Below are positions 48,396 to 62,300 of a stretch of 64,000 bases of DNA, one piece after another (position 1 is the first letter of the stretch; the number at the start of each line of letters is the position of its first letter). Source of the DNA: Malus domestica (lineage: Eukaryota; Streptophyta; Magnoliopsida; Rosales; Rosaceae); the NCBI RefSeq assembly GCF_042453785.1, contig NC_091670.1, positions 36,405,501 to 36,469,500 on the forward strand, in the 5' to 3' direction. The notes under the pieces are model-generated. The model was not told the origin of the DNA and did not search any database. It saw nothing but the letters and a program-made list of their open reading frames with translations. Made by a program: the position numbers and the translations under genes.

Positions 48396-51345
48396 TCAAG
48401 TAAAACCTGGGATTTCTCCTGGCATTGGAGCTAACTCGTTGTTACCGAACCTCTCCTCATCATAGAACGAGGCACGCACCACTCTGCCTCCAAAGTACCG
48501 GCCGTCAAGGTCAACCAATGCTTTAGTCGTTTCCTCAGACCTCTCAAACTGAATGAAGATTCTCACCGCCTCATCCACCGGGAAATTTGGTTCTGTTATC
48601 TCAAATATAAGCACCCGCGTCACTGTCCCATATTTTGCACACTCTGATGCTACTTCATCTTCCAATTCATCATCCACCTCTCCAGGGCCCACCTTCAACA
48701 ACAAAGTACATCAGCTTAAATTAGAATTAACTATCCATAAGAACAAGAAGTCAAATAATAAATCGGTTGTGAAATAAGTTCAAAAACAGACTTTTTCGAC
48801 ATGTTAAATAGGCACTGACTCACTGTGTAGTGATTTTCACATAATAAAACCTAGGTAAAGTCCTAATTCATTAGCTTCCCAAAGAACCCTGCAGCTTTAT
48901 AGAAAGAACGAGATTGGGGTTTAATATTGAACGCAACTTAATCGGTTGCTCACCAATTTGACTATATATGGTTCATAAATTTAAATCAGTTTTTGTACTT
49001 GCACCCAAACTCAACTTCACCTTACACACTTAAAGAGAACTTGAGCCCAAGTTCATTCATTTCCCAGTAAGCTGTTTCTCCGTATAATGTTGTTGCAATT
49101 TCACGTAATGACATAAAACATGTTCAGTGCTGATAGGGATTTCATGGCTAGATCCAACGTCCATTGCTTAAGACACACACATTTATGTGGTTCGTAAATC
49201 AGATTTTTTTTTTTTTGGTTTTGGGAGAGAAGGGGGGGGAGGGGGGGGTGTTTGGTAACTGGATGCTAGATTATAAGGGATAGTTGAGTGCTTATGTTAT
49301 GTTGGAAGGTCAGGGAGTTTTATTCAAGGCGTGAAAAGTTACATTTATTTATTTTTTTTCGTGGGTAAAATTATAGCTAACAATTTCATTCAAAAGTGGC
49401 CGTAGTCAGTAACAAAGTGAGTGCAAACAGAAGCACCCTTTTCTTGACAGTTCCTAACAAACATAACATAATTCTTTTGCTTCAGTCCAATGATCAGCCC
49501 TATCAAGATAGGTCAGTGGACTTAATCCTCGAAAACAAATGTGCTTTAAAATGAAGCAGAAGTTAAAGTCATGGAACTATAGTATTGTTCTGCTCAACAA
49601 TCTAAAGATGTAAAGACTAGACTGATTTCAGCAGTGGAGGTTGAAGTTAAGGTCCAGCTGAGGAAAGGAATGGCATTAAAGACAGAATAGTTCAAGTAAC
49701 AGTTGAGGAAAAACTATACCATATATGGTGAATTCATTAATGATATATACACGAAAATTGTAAGAGACCAGAAAGTTGAGCACCACAATGAGTTAGAAAC
49801 TCTAAGACAATCTTCAAGCATGCCAGGTCATATGAGAAGACCTAAAAGAACTCATGACTATCTCTAAAGAGAAAAGATTAACCGGGTTACGGCATTACTT
49901 TTAAGTACCTTGCTATGACTGTAGAGACAGTTAAAGTTAAACCATCAACCCCTTGAACAATGATACAAAAAATACAGTGGCATGATATACAGGAAAAGAG
50001 AATTAACCTTCTGAAGAGTTATAAACTTAACACCAGTAGTATATGAAGTTAACAACACATTGTATATGAAAGGGAAGAAGCTATTAGATACAAGAACATT
50101 TCCATACAGACCCTTTGAACAGAATCCCGCTTCATTAGCCTGAAAGTATTTTCAGAAAAGTCCCTTTGAACCTCTATTTCTTCCATATCCATTTTTGTGG
50201 CATACTAATATAAGCACGAAACTATGTCTTGGAAAATATGGATAGCTAATTACCAGATTGAGAAACTATTTAATCAGTTTTGGGATGTATCTACTGCTCA
50301 AACATAGCCAGTTTTATCCATTTGATAAGTTTCAAGGGATTGAGGTCGCCCGCAAATTTCAAATGATTGTAAATCACATTTGTAGTATCATCGTCCAGAG
50401 GAACCAAAAATAATTTTACAATAGTATCCATACACCAAACCATATTGCATTTGCATGCATAAAGCATCATAAGCATGAGAAGGTCAAGTGTACACATACC
50501 ATGTTTCTAAGCAGCAAAACCCTCGTGGGTGGCCCGTTAAGGCTGACACTCTTCGCCTTCTTCTCCGGCTTTGTTTCACTAGCATTCACAATCACCCCGG
50601 CTCGCCTATCCGTTTTCTTGGCCATCAAGGGAGTAGTAATCCCCTGCTCCTGCTTACCAAGCCCTTGACCCTGCTTCCACCCCATCTTCGCCATCATTCT
50701 TTGTGCTGCGGTCATTTGGCCGCCAGCCCCGAGCCCCAACCCACCACTATCAGACTTCCCAATGATAAAACCATCTGCATTACTGGGCGGGGACGGGGAC
50801 CTCGGAACTACCGGCGTTGCTGCCCCGCTCATCGCCGCACGCCTCCTCCAGGCTTCCTCACCTGAAATGTTCCTTGATTCTCCCAAATCCCTCTCCTTCT
50901 CTCTTTCTCTCTCCTCCCTCTCTTTCCTCTCCCTTTCCTCCTCCTCCTGCCGCCTCCTATCTAGTTCCCGCCTCATCTCGGCCTCCATTGCCTTCTTCTT
51001 CCGCTCCCTCCTGTACTCCTCATAGTCATTCGGCCTCGCCGGATCATACTCCTCCAGCACCGTCGACGTCACCCCAACCAGCTCAGGTCGCTCCACCTCA
51101 TCGTATATCACCGCCGGCGACAGTGCAACCGCCGGTGACGCTGTAATTTTCGGTTGCACCGCATTCGACGATTTAGGCTTGCTCTGTGGCTTCAGAATCG
51201 TCTGCGGCGGGGCAAAAATCGACGACGGCTTCCGGAGCGTCTGCGGCGCCATTTTGGTGCTGCTCGACCACACCGTGCTGTTGCTGGGCTTCTCTTCCTC
51301 CGCGGAAGAGGGCGGAGGAAGGTCTCCATACAAACCACCTAGCAT
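48396..51345 (-). CDS. DRT111: Splicing factor SPF45 / DRT111 (SFPS)
   Basis: Two coding exons on the minus strand (51345-50500 and 48692-48396) with an 1807-bp intron join to 380 residues; Arabidopsis DRT111 has 387. Start MLGGLYGDLPPPSSAEEEKP matches the family. Residues 100-160 are a charged EERERKEREE-type helix. The G-patch is at about 215-250 (AAQRMMAKMGWKQGQGLGKQ). The C-terminal RRM, of the U2AF-homology type, starts near 274 (TRVLLLRNMVGPGEVDDELE) and ends GEIPGFT. SPF45 acts in the nucleus in 3' splice-site choice. In plants the gene is linked to DNA-damage resistance, ABA response and phytochrome-controlled splicing, according to the literature I recall. It is convergent with the BZR-like gene. 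Confidence 0.96.
48693..50499 (-). other. Long intron of DRT111
   Basis: The only intron of the gene, between the G-patch exon and the RRM exon. AT-rich, with a T/G homopolymer stretch near 49206-49250. No embedded gene or intact transposon was recognised. Confidence 0.6.
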
Positions 51346-51828
51346 TTTGACGACTACCCACTTTCTATCTCTGCAGTTACAGATCTCTGAAAACCCTAGA
51401 GGGAATTGAAGCTTACGGATTGATGTGAATTTAGGCGGGTTCTGATGGGGATTCGGTGGACAATAAGAAAAGGTTCTCGGGGAAATCGGTGAAATTAGGG
51501 TTTTGGGGTTTGGATTTGTAGCGAGATTTATAGATTGATTTGGACTCTAAAGATAAGGAAGGAAACGAAGCGTACCAACAATGGCGGCTGCTGCCTGTTC
51601 AGCTAGATAACTCTGCCGTGCTTATCCGGCTGCAGCAACCGTGGGAAGGTATTGGTTACAAAACTCTTGGCGAAATTGCAGTAAGCAGTCCCTGTAGTTC
51701 TCTCGAACTATCATTTCTCTCCTTATAGTGTTTTTGTTTTTTTTTTTTTTCCTATTATAGTTTCGTGAATGCAATTATTTTTCTTTTAGTACGTTTTAGC
51801 CCAATAGAGACGGTCCAATAACAAAAAG

Positions 51829-52017
51829 AGGAAGAGGATCCGGTCCGGATCTCTTTCATCAAAGACCCAAGATCAAATGATACGGGTCGTTGAAATTTGA
51901 TTCAACAGTTACAAACAGAAAATTATAATAATTGTAATTGTTAGATCAAATTTTAATGGCTCAAATCACTTGATTCTTGGCCTTTGATGAGAAAGACCCG
52001 GCCCGGATCCTTTTCCT
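51829..52017. mobile_element. MITE with GGATCCGG ends, 189 bp
   Basis: Left AGGAAGAGGATCCGGTCCGG and, inverted, right AGGAAAAGGATCCGGGCCGG, continuing to TCATCAAAG on both sides. Flanked by CAAAAAG at 51822-51828 and 52018-52024. Non-coding. Confidence 0.8.
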
Positions 52018-52153
52018 CAAAAAGATCCCGGACTAAAATTTACATGCCAAGGTCCATTACAGATGATCCAATATCTAGATTTATATCATATCTAATTTGT
52101 TGGCAAGAGCCGAAGGCTAAAGGCAAAATCTACTCCTCAAAACGATGATATAG

Positions 52154-52387
52154 AGCTCGTTTGGATGTGTTTTAAAAATGACTGAAAGTGCTTTTAGAGA
52201 AAATGTTTATGGGTTCCAAAAGTACTTTAAGTACTTTCTACATGAAGCAACAGTTATGTGCTTCTTCCAATATAAGCATTTTATGTGCTTTTCTAGAACT
52301 TACTAAACAATTTTACTAAGGATTGTTTTTTAAAATATTTTCACCAAAAGCGTTTTCGGTCATTTTAGAAGCACATCCAAACGAGCT
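52154..52387. mobile_element. MITE with AGCTCGTTTGGATGTG ends, 234 bp
   Basis: Both inverted ends read AGCTCGTTTGGATGTG and continue to related CTAAAATGACCGAAA and TAAAAATGACTGAAA blocks, about 40 bp in all. Related sequence at 55593-55887. Confidence 0.8.
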
Positions 52388-52833
52388 AATAGCCTATTAA
52401 ATTTTTTTTGTTGTTAGAATTTTAATTGTTAAGTAGATCCCACGCTGCCTAAGGCTTGGGCTGGGACTAGCTTGGCCTCGTAAAGTGCTTAGATCAATTT
52501 GATCACACAAATTTTGTTGGATTACAAATTGTTTGTTCTATTTTGAGGCAATATTATCAATTTGTCTAGGCCATAAGGCTCGCATTAGATATGCTCATCA
52601 ATATTAAATTTTCATAATGAAGTTCCCCTCCTCGAGTTTCATGTTCAAGTTCTCCTTGGAAATGATGTTCCGTAGATGTCTCGTCTTACCTTTCCTTCTA
52701 CCTTACACACCTTTGGTGCCTTGCCTTTATTTCACAACCTTTTGCTTTCGCACCCATACGTCATTCAACAGAGTAAAATCTTTTTAAGAAATTTAACGTT
52801 GGAGAGTGTATAAGAAAAAATTATTTCGCCTTA

Positions 52834-53446
52834 GGCCATCTCCAACCGAAGGGTTCAGATGGTCAAAAATAGCCCGAAAACCGTCTCCAACTGAGAGTCA
52901 GCCCAGTGAGCTCGTGGGCCCCACGGAATCTGAAAGGGCCAAAGGGCTAGTCACATGCAGCCAGCCCCGGGCTGGCTAGGATTTTTGTTATTTCTATCGG
53001 ATTTCCTATTGATTATAACCGACGGGAATAAAAGAAATAGTATCGGTTATAACCGACACAAATAGAAGGGAAAATTCTGAATCCAACGGCTAGTTACAGT
53101 TGGATTCAAATTTTTATTTTTTTTATTTTTGGGCCAATTTTTTTCTAATGAATTAAAAAAATTCCCTTTTTTTTCTTCCTATAAATGCCTAAGCCATTCC
53201 TACACTATTTCTCACATAATTTTCATTCTTTTTAATTTTACGTTGTTGTAGTTTTTAAATTTAAATAATAAATTATGTTTGGCTCTCGGTTGAATACGGT
53301 TTTTTGTGACATGGCTAAAACGAGCTTTATGGCCCTTTGGCCCTCGATTGGAGATGGAGGCAAATATGAATATATATTATTTATTAAAATATTAATATCT
53401 TGAAGGACAAACGAGTCATCTAATCAATCTTCAGTTAGAGATGGCC
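52834..53446. mobile_element. PIF/Harbinger-like element, copy 2
   Basis: GGCCATCTCCAACCGAAGGG at the left, TTAGAGATGGCC at the right, TTA on both sides. Shares inner blocks with copies 1 and 3 (GGGCCAAAGGGCT; TAATAAATTATGTTTGGC). Confidence 0.8.
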
Positions 53447-53804
53447 TTATACCAACGCACAACACTTTCGTCATGGAGATGTACAATTTCATGCTAAAAG
53501 TTAAACTATAAATAACATTTGGTAAAGAAACAAAAAGTTGAAATAATACAAGTGATGCATTCAATGCTGGAGAACTCAATCATAAAATGTCTGACACTTT
53601 TGAGTAATATCTCGATTTTCTATTAGTTTAATAATATTTTTTCTTCTACTGTTGACAAAAAACACAACTTTGATTCCCTGTCACTATTGATTATTTGTTT
53701 ATTTATTTATTAATAGTATTATTATTGTTGATGTACAAAATTGAGTTAATTTTGAGTCAACATAGAGTATGGTGAATTGACACTCGTGAGGAAGTTTTGG
53801 CTAA

Positions 53805-54688
53805 GGCCATCTCCAATCGAAGAGTTCAGTGGGTCAGAGGCCCGAAAATAGCCCTAAAATCATTTCTAACTGCAGGCTAGGCCAGGGGGCTAGGGAATCT
53901 GGGAGGGCCCCACGAAATTTCAAAGGGCCAAAGGACCTAATGGCTAACTGCTTTATGCCAACTAGCCAGCCCCGGGCTGGTTATTTTTTTTTTAATGTTT
54001 TGTTATTCCTGTCGGTTATAACCGACAGGATTTATTAAGAAAAAATTCAAATGAAACGGCTACTAGCCGTTGCATTTGATTTGATTTTTTTTTTTACATT
54101 ATTATTATTCTTTTTATTTACAAAAATTTTCATATAACTTCTATTTTTTCCTATAACTTCTATTTCACAAAATTTATTTCATTTTTTTTTTAAATTCCAT
54201 TTTTTTCCTATAACTTCTATTTCATAAAATTTGTTTCATATATTTTTTTTTAAATTCCATTTTTTTCCTATAACTTCTATTTCACAAAATTTGTTTCATA
54301 TTTTTTTTAAATTCTATTTTTTTTTCCTATAACTTCCTAAGCCATTATACAACATTAAATTAAATTAAGTAACATGAAACAACATTAAACAATATGAAAC
54401 AACATTAAATAACATTAACCAACATAAAAATTATACAACATGAAACTTAAACAACATTTTTAAAAACATTTAAGTTGTAGTTTTTAAATAATAAATTATG
54501 TTTGGCCCTCGGTTGGAGACGGTTTTTTATGACATGGCTAAAACGAACCCTCTGGCCCTCTGGCCCTCAGTTGGAGACTGATGCAAATATGGCACAGTAC
54601 TGTTCATTAAAAATTAATATATTGGAGAATCTTGGAGGGCCAGAGGGCTAAAACGAGTCTTCTGGCCAGCCATCAGTTGGAGATGGCC
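53805..54688. mobile_element. PIF/Harbinger-like element, copy 3
   Basis: GGCCATCTCCAATCGAAGAG left, GTTGGAGATGGCC right, flanked by TAA (53802-53804 and 54689-54691). Contains a tandem array at about 54120-54330 and ACATGAAACAACATTAAACA repeats. No transposase. Confidence 0.82.
54120..54330. repeat. Tandem repeat of ~58-60 bp inside Harbinger-like copy 3
   Basis: Three to four units share TTCCTATAACTTCTATTTCA, then AAATTTGTTTCATA and a T-run. Confidence 0.75.
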
Positions 54689-55592
54689 TAAGGGTACACG
54701 GACGAAGCAACCTACAAGGAAGGTAGAGTAAGTACTGAAAGGCACAAGCGGCCAAAGAGTCTCCAATGCTTAAGTTAGCAAAGTATTGTTTAAGGTGTTA
54801 CACAGGCAAGTTTACTAGTAATATAAGTGTTGAACAATAATTAACGATTACCTGTAGAATGGAGTAAATGTTACCGTTTTATAGAGACAAAGTTGGAGGC
54901 AGTATTTTGACTTAGCGAGCATGGGATTGAATGTAGGTAATTTGGTGTTGTGACTTGTTACATTATGTTTACTCTTGAAGTTGGAGGGAAATATTATATA
55001 GATTGTGGGGATAGCCAATGAATGATTGCCAAGTGTCGTGGCCTCCACTTACTATGGGGTTAGTTTGTGTGCATCAGCATGGGTGCCTCAACGAATATCC
55101 TTTAGCAAGTTCATAATGCTCAACAGTTAATCGATATCTGATAGTTTCGAAGTAGATGTAATATGATAAAAGAAACTATTACATTCTAAGTTCAACTCTT
55201 ATGATATTACTCAAATAATAGATAAAAACAAAGAGGTATTAAAAATGAAAACCAGCAAAACAAGAGATAGAAGGCACTAAACACGCACAAATTTGTCAAT
55301 AATGCTCCCAAAAGCAAGTGGACAACAAAACTCCAAACTTCCAACTTTAAAGGAGAGCAACAAAACCTACCCAAATAAAATATAAAATACAATGACATAA
55401 TTTTCCATGCTCAAATTTTAGAATAATCAATGAGGCCATCACAAAGTTCGACTAGCTATCCAATTATATAATATTTTTTCTTTGCTATTATTTTATCAAA
55501 ATATTGTGTGTGTTAAATGTTTTTTTTAATATTATGAGATAGCCATCCAATTTTTTTTTGACAACCAATAACAATACTGGGTTGAATTATTA

Positions 55593-55887
55593 GAATGCGT
55601 TTAACTCATATGCTTTTAAAAGATTCACTTGCATTTTATTAAAGATTAGTTGTAAAAATATTTTCACTAAAAACGAATGTAGCTATTTTAAAAACACCTT
55701 TACTAAAAACGATTTTAGCTATCTTAAAATGACTGAAAGTTTTTTGGTAAAATAGAAGTGAATCATAGAAAAACATTTAAATAATTCTTATAAGAAGTGT
55801 TTTTTGCAAGAAGCACAATATGTGTTTTTAGAATTTCAAATTATTTTTACTAAAAGCACTTTCGGTTATTTTACTTCCAAACGAGCT
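55593..55887. mobile_element. Decayed MITE related to the one at 52154
   Basis: The right end (TTTCGGTTATTTTACTTCC then AAACGAGC) matches the 52154 element inverted. The left end is weak (GCGTTTAACTCATATGC). Internal blocks of the form ACTAAAAACGA.T.TAGCTAT repeat. Confidence 0.45.
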
Positions 55888-56039
55888 TTTAGTTATTAGG
55901 AGAGAAAATCGATAAAAATCGAACTCATATCAAAATGTATAAAGATAAGGTAAACCGCCAAAGGACAAATGGTGATCTAATCGATTGAAAAGAAAAAAAG
56001 GCATAGGTTATAAAACACGAAAAAGGAAAATAACATTTG

Positions 56040-56380
56040 AGAGCCGTATAATAATTCAACCCTCCATCCCGTAATTCCATTTCATCTCCAACAACACACA
56101 CTCTCTCTCCCTCTCACCTCCGCCCACGATTGCAGGCTTCGTCGGGTTCTTCCATCTCTGCGCGGCCCTCGATTTAGATCCAAATCGATTCGGCGGATTC
56201 CAATTTCTAGGGTTTTTGCATCGTATGCCCGGATCACTTTCGGCGTTCTGGGCGGTTCGGCGATTGGTGAATCCTCGGTTTGGGGATTTTGTTAGGGCGC
56301 GCTAGGGTTCGTTTCCCGGAGTTTCGCAGATCCAACTCCAGTTTTCCGCGCGGAGGCCATTTTCGCTCCTTAATTCAACC
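56040..56380 (+). promoter_or_regulatory. Promoter and leader of the SAPS gene
   Basis: A CT-rich patch at 56100-56118 and a GC-richer leader lead to the ATG at 56381. The start of transcription is not fixed. Confidence 0.4.
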
Positions 56381-59300
56381 ATGTTTTGGCGTATGGCGGG
56401 GTTGTCCACGGCGTCTGCGGTGAGTTCTCCGCCGTCGTTTTTGTTCTATGTTTTCTTGTTTTGGCATTAGGTGTGCGGGGCAAAGTGTTGGTTTATTTGT
56501 AATATATTCGGATTGAATCTCGGTGAAGTTTTGGGTATTTTTTGTGTTGCTCTGTTTGCTTGGTGAGAAAATGTGGGATCAGAAATTGAATTTTGGAATA
56601 TTTGGATCTTAAGAAGTGTTGTTATGTTGTGTGGAAACTGATGGGGGATTGGCAATTGAGACTCTGTTTGAAATTGGGTATGTTGTCTTTGGTTTCGGAT
56701 CTGGAATTGGGAACAATGGTGTAGTGGGAACTATGAACTATCTAATATGTCACTCTGTGGCGGTCGGAAAACACCATTGGAAAGATTATTGCTTTTTTAA
56801 TCTTACGGTTGGAAACTAGTGGCTAGTGGCAGTGTCTTTAGAACATAGTGTATTTTAGTTAGTGTATTTTAGTCTAAGGTCGGGTTTGGTATTGATTTGC
56901 TTTGAAAAAAAGCTGCTTGAGAATAAGCGGCTGTGAAATAAATCATCAGAATGTTTGTTAAACTTTTTTGTAAAAGTGCTTTTGGATAAAAAAGCAGTCT
57001 GATAGTGGGTCTTTTCATTAAAGGAGCAATGCAGCTCTGTGTGCTTTGAAAAAATGCCAGTTTTCCAAAGCTGCAAATAGCAGTTTCAGCTTTTTCCTTT
57101 GATTTCAGCTTATTCTCACAGCAGTTTCCAAAATAAGCCATTTTTTTTTTCAGTTTACTAAACACCTAAAACCCTCACAGTTTTTTTTCATAGGTGCTTT
57201 TTTTTTAAGCACCTCACTCAAACCACCCCTAATATAAGTGGATTTTTTATGAAGTCAGACTGTGGCAATACATTGCATGCCAGTTAGCAATTCGTCAGGG
57301 GGTGGTTGAGGGTTGTGCAAGGTTTGGTGACCTCTTGAAAATTTTCGATGCTCCAAGATTTAACCATTTTTGGGTGATTGCTCTTAAAGTTTGGTTTTCA
57401 AATTAGGATATTATATTATGCAGGCATAAAAATAGGTTGTATTCATATATTCCATGCCGTGCTTCCCTTGAAGCATTCAGTTGTATCTGCGCTGGTTTAC
57501 ATCGTTTCTCATGCCCTCCCTGGAGGGCCGGTGATGGTCTCCAGCTGTCACCTGTGCTTGTTGGTTTGCTTTGAACTTGTTTTAGGAGGTCCATAGTACT
57601 GGTTTTCACTAATATGGAAAGCTAGTTTTTTTTTTTGTTTGTTTTTTAGCCTAATTTATGTGTTTTGCATCTCTTATTTTATTCTGTGGTTCAGGTGGAG
57701 ACAATTTTGGACAAGGATCATTTCACGTTGGAAGAGCTACTTGATGAAGATGAAATTATTCAAGAATGCAAAGCTCTTAATGGCCGCCTAATCAATTTGT
57801 AACTCTCCTTTCATTCCCCAATGTCATTAGATTTGGCCTTTCTTTTTTATTCCCTTGCTCCTTGTTTATCATTGAGCATCAATGAGTGAGGTAATAGAGG
57901 GTTTATATCTTTCTGCTCAGTGTCTTTGGGTAAGGGCTGCTTGTCATACATTTGTCAGAAGTGATTTTATGTTTTTATCATGTGCAGATGTACCAAAAGA
58001 TCAATGTGCTTAAAGATAAAAGCAGAAATTTAACACTTCCTATAAAGAGCTATTATCAAAATGATTCCTTATAGTGGTTGGGTTTATAGTTCTGCGACAT
58101 TGATGTTGGCATATGGATGTAAATCCTTTGCTTTGAATCTGAAATTTGGGGTTTGAGATGTCTACACTGGAAATTTGGTTTTAATTTTGTTTTTTTCCGC
58201 GTACGAAAAGTTTAGGGGAGGGGAGGCTACCCCATCCCAGGGCCAGGGCATAGCACAAGCCTCTTTGAGGACTTGCAGAGGGGTCTTAGCCCCTTTTTTG
58301 GTTTTTACAGATCGTCCACCAAGCTTTTATTTCCATCCAATTTGAGCAAATTAGTTTTTTATTTCTCAGGCTAAAAAACATAAGATTGTCTAAAGACTCT
58401 AATCTTTTCTTAAATAATTTAAGTGTAGTATTGTTTGCACTTTTTAGTTGTGTTGTTTTCCTCATATGCTTAAGCCTCTGAAAACTCCTTTTCATATGTT
58501 GTCTTATTTAATTACTTGTGGTGCTCTATGTTGCAGTTTGCGAGAAAGAGCCCAGGTTGAGCAACTCATCCGATACATTGTTGAAGAAGCTCCCGAGGAT
58601 GCTGAAAATAGACGAACTTTCAAGTAGGTTGCATTGAACGTACATGTAAGCATCAGCGTTGATAATTTACTCTACCCATGTGATTGATCAAGTCAATTTG
58701 TTGTGTATGCAGATTTCCTTTTATTGCATGTGAGATTTTTACTTGTGAAGTTGATATCATACTCAAAACATTGGTAGAGGATGAGGAGGTTAGGAACTCT
58801 AACTATACAATCTGAATGACTCTGTTTGACAGTTTTGCAGAATGTTTAACAGATTCAACTTTTGATTAACTTGGTTATGTCATGTTGCCAGTTGATGAAC
58901 TTGTTGTTCTCCTTTTTGGAACCAAATAATTCTCACAGCACACTCTTGGCTGGGTACTTTAGCAAGGTAGTTCCTTGTTGAACTAAATTCTATCTTCATA
59001 CTTTGGCATGAGAGTAGTTTTACCAATGTAAATTATATATGTTTACTTGCTGTTTAATTTCTTTTTCCTAGGTTTTACATTTATATTTTCTTTATCCTAG
59101 GTTGTTGTTTGCCTGCTGTTGCGCAAGGCAGTTCCTTTTCTGCAGTATATTCAGGTAAGTCCATTATTTGTTCTTTTTAAAATCCTTTATGCTTATGCAT
59201 TAACTTCTGAAGTTGTGTTGTGACATGGGCCAATGGGTGTCTGATATGCATATTCTGGTGGATTCAAAGGGGAAAGTACAATGAAATTTTAAAATTATTT

Positions 59301-62300
59301 GGGTTTATGTAAGTTTCATTGTAATTCCATAAAGTGTTGTTGGGTTGTGTGAAAAACTCTTAAATGCGACAGTCTGTTTGAGCCTTTGTTTACTTCACAA
59401 TTCTGTTAGTTGGTGTGCATGTCCAAATAATTATCTACATGATTGACTTCATAGATTCATGTTCTTCTCAAGTAGATTGAACGTAATATCCTCACTATAA
59501 CCATGCTACATGTATATTTAATTTTCTGTTGAATACTTTCTATGACATCATATATCTTGTTCAAATTAGTAAACAGCTTTTAGATTTTCATGAGTTAAGT
59601 TATTTGCTTTAGTTTGGAGCTGATGCATTGTTTGTATGTGCACGTTCAGGGTCATCAAGATATTGTCAAGAAGCTAGTTGACCTGATTGGAATTACATCT
59701 ATTATGGAGGTTGGTGTAGATAACTGTTGTTGTTTCTTTCAGTATTTGAGCTCGTTACTGCACTGTTATTAAAACTAAGATGCAAAAGAAGCATCTTAAG
59801 ATTGGTAGCTTTACAATTGGAGGAAACTATTTTGAAAACCCAATTTATATGTTTTATAGGTTTTGATACGTCTGGTTGGTGCTGATGAACATATGTATTC
59901 TAACTATACTGATGCAATGCACTGGATACAAGATACAGATGTGCTAGAGATGATTGTGGACAAGTTCAGCTCTTCGGTATGTGACTTATTTTACACATAA
60001 GCTATATTCATGTGGTTGAATGACTACACAACGTGGGGTTCCTTGTTTCTTAATCATTTATCAGTATTTTTTTTTCTCTACATGTTTGTGGAAAGTTTTT
60101 TGGAGGAAAGGTTAGAACCATAACATGCCATTGCTTTGTTAATGGAAGATGGTGCAATCTTAACTTTTAAGGGGGAAAAGTAATAGGAAAAGTCTGAATT
60201 TTTTAATTGCCAGCTGGAAAAAAACTTACCCTATGTATTTTTCTTTTTTTGATCTACACATTTTGCTGTATTACTAAAGATGATCTGTTTGCTGTGCATT
60301 AAGATTGTTGAGTGTTAATGAGCGTGATTTCTACAGGATTCTCCTGAAGTGCATGCTAATGCAGCGGAGACACTTTGTGCTATAACACGGTTTGCTCCGC
60401 CTGGACTTTCTTCAAAAATCTCCAGCCCAAGGTAACATTTAGTTCTCGCATATATTGATTAGTGTTTTACATACATTTTTTCTGTAGCTTCTTTATTAAA
60501 GTCCATTTGTGTATTTTGTGCAGCTTTATAGGAAGATTGTTTCGGCATGCTTTGGAGGATTCACGGCCAAAATCTGTTCTTGTTAACTCATTGTCGGTAT
60601 GCATCTCTTTGTTAGACCCTAGGAGGCTAACCTTGGGAACATATCATATGTATGGACGTCAGATGACTCATGGATCCACAGTTACCGCTAATCCTGAGAC
60701 TGTTGTGGGCATGCTGGAGAGCCTAGGTAAAGTTATCTCCTTTTGACTACGGTATTTGCTTTTAGTTAAATGTGACCTGATATGTAGCTGCTTTGCCTAC
60801 ATTCATATTGCCCGTGAAGAGTTTCTATGCTCCTTTTTCTGGCAATTGGAACTTGAAGATTATTTTTTGTATCTTTTCTGAAGGATTAAGTAATATCTCT
60901 TTTAATTATTTAGGTGATTTGCTGAAGCTGTTGGATGTTTCGTCGGTGGATAACATGCTGTTAACTACATATGGCAAGTTACAGCCGCCTCTTGGAAAAC
61001 ATCGGTTAAAGGTGAATATTCTAATGTCTTTTCAAGTTGTCCTTGCTCAAATTTAAGAATTGAGTTCTTTCTCTACAAAAGTCTTCCGGTATGTTTGGAC
61101 TGTTTGTTTTGGGAACATTATTAGTTTAATGGAATATTCAATTAATATGTTCACAAGCCACTTGAAACTTTCACAGCGTGTTTAAGGGTGATGTTTATAT
61201 TTTAATTCTGGTCTGAACATGGTACTTTTCAGGTTGTAGAGTTCATTTCAGTATTACTTACGGTTGGCAGTGAAGCTGCTGAGAAGGAATTGATTCGTCT
61301 TGGAGCTGTACAAAGAATTTTAGACTTGTTTTTCAAGTAAGCACAAAAGTTTTCATGTTTACTAAAGAGTGGTTTTATACAAGGCCTTATCCGTGATTCT
61401 GTTGCCTCTCCAGGTACCCATATAACAACTTTGTACATCACCACATAGAGAACATAATTGTGTCGTGTTTGGAAAGCAAGAATGTTCCTCTTGTCGAACA
61501 TCTTCTTCATGAGTGTGACCTTGTTGGAAAAATACTTCAAGCAGAAAAGAATTTCACATTGGCAGCCGACTCGGACAAGGTGCTGCTGCTGCATTGTATT
61601 GTAAAATATTAATACCTTGCATCCAGATCATTTTTGTACTTTTTATATTTTTTTTTCTAATCGTAGTTTATTGAAACGGTATTTAAACATTGTCTTGTTT
61701 CATTTTTCTTTCAGCCAACTGTTCCTGTTGAGGGTAGATCCCCACCCAGAATTGGGAACATTGGACATTTAACACGTATATCCAACAAACTCATTCAGCT
61801 AGGAAATAACAATAGCGAGATTCAGACGCTGCTGCAGGTTTTTATTTATGTTTCTTTGTATTTATACTTATAGTTAGCCTTTTCAGTTTATGAAAGTAAG
61901 TTTTCTGGAAGTGAAGTATTCTGTTATCTATATGCTGAATAGAAAATAAGTTTTTGGAAATGAAGTATTCTGTTATCACTGTCGAAGTCATTTTAGAGTT
62001 GTAATTATCTTGCAGGAAAACAGTGAGTGGGCGGAGTGGCAGGCAAGTGTCCTGTCAAAACGTAATGCAGTCGAGAACGTCTATCAGTGGGCCTGTGGGT
62101 ATGTGATTTTCCCTCACAAAAGCATTTGGTTTCTTCATGTCACATTTACTGTTGATTTGCGGTGCAAGTTCTAAAACTGTAGTAAATCACATATAGTTAC
62201 TAGTGGATACAGCAAACATGATCAACATGCTTTTTATTCTAGTAAAATATTGCTTTTGTTGTTTCATTGATACAATACTGATTATCAATGTGACCTATTT

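Larger units (their letters stand above)
51400..56040. other. Spacer between DRT111 and SAPS genes, rich in MITEs
   Basis: Holds the DRT111 promoter (51346-51600) and the elements listed separately. The stretch 54700-55590 has no recognisable feature. No further gene seen. Confidence 0.6.

Noticed and set aside
50488..51146. Plus-strand frames of 87-125 residues
   Set aside because: Antisense shadows of the DRT111 first exon, whose glutamate/arginine-rich codons read as serine/leucine/proline on the other strand.
51540..51728. 62-residue frame divergent from DRT111
   Set aside because: Its first codon is TTG; the nearest ATG gives only a few codons in another frame, and the region is the DRT111 promoter.
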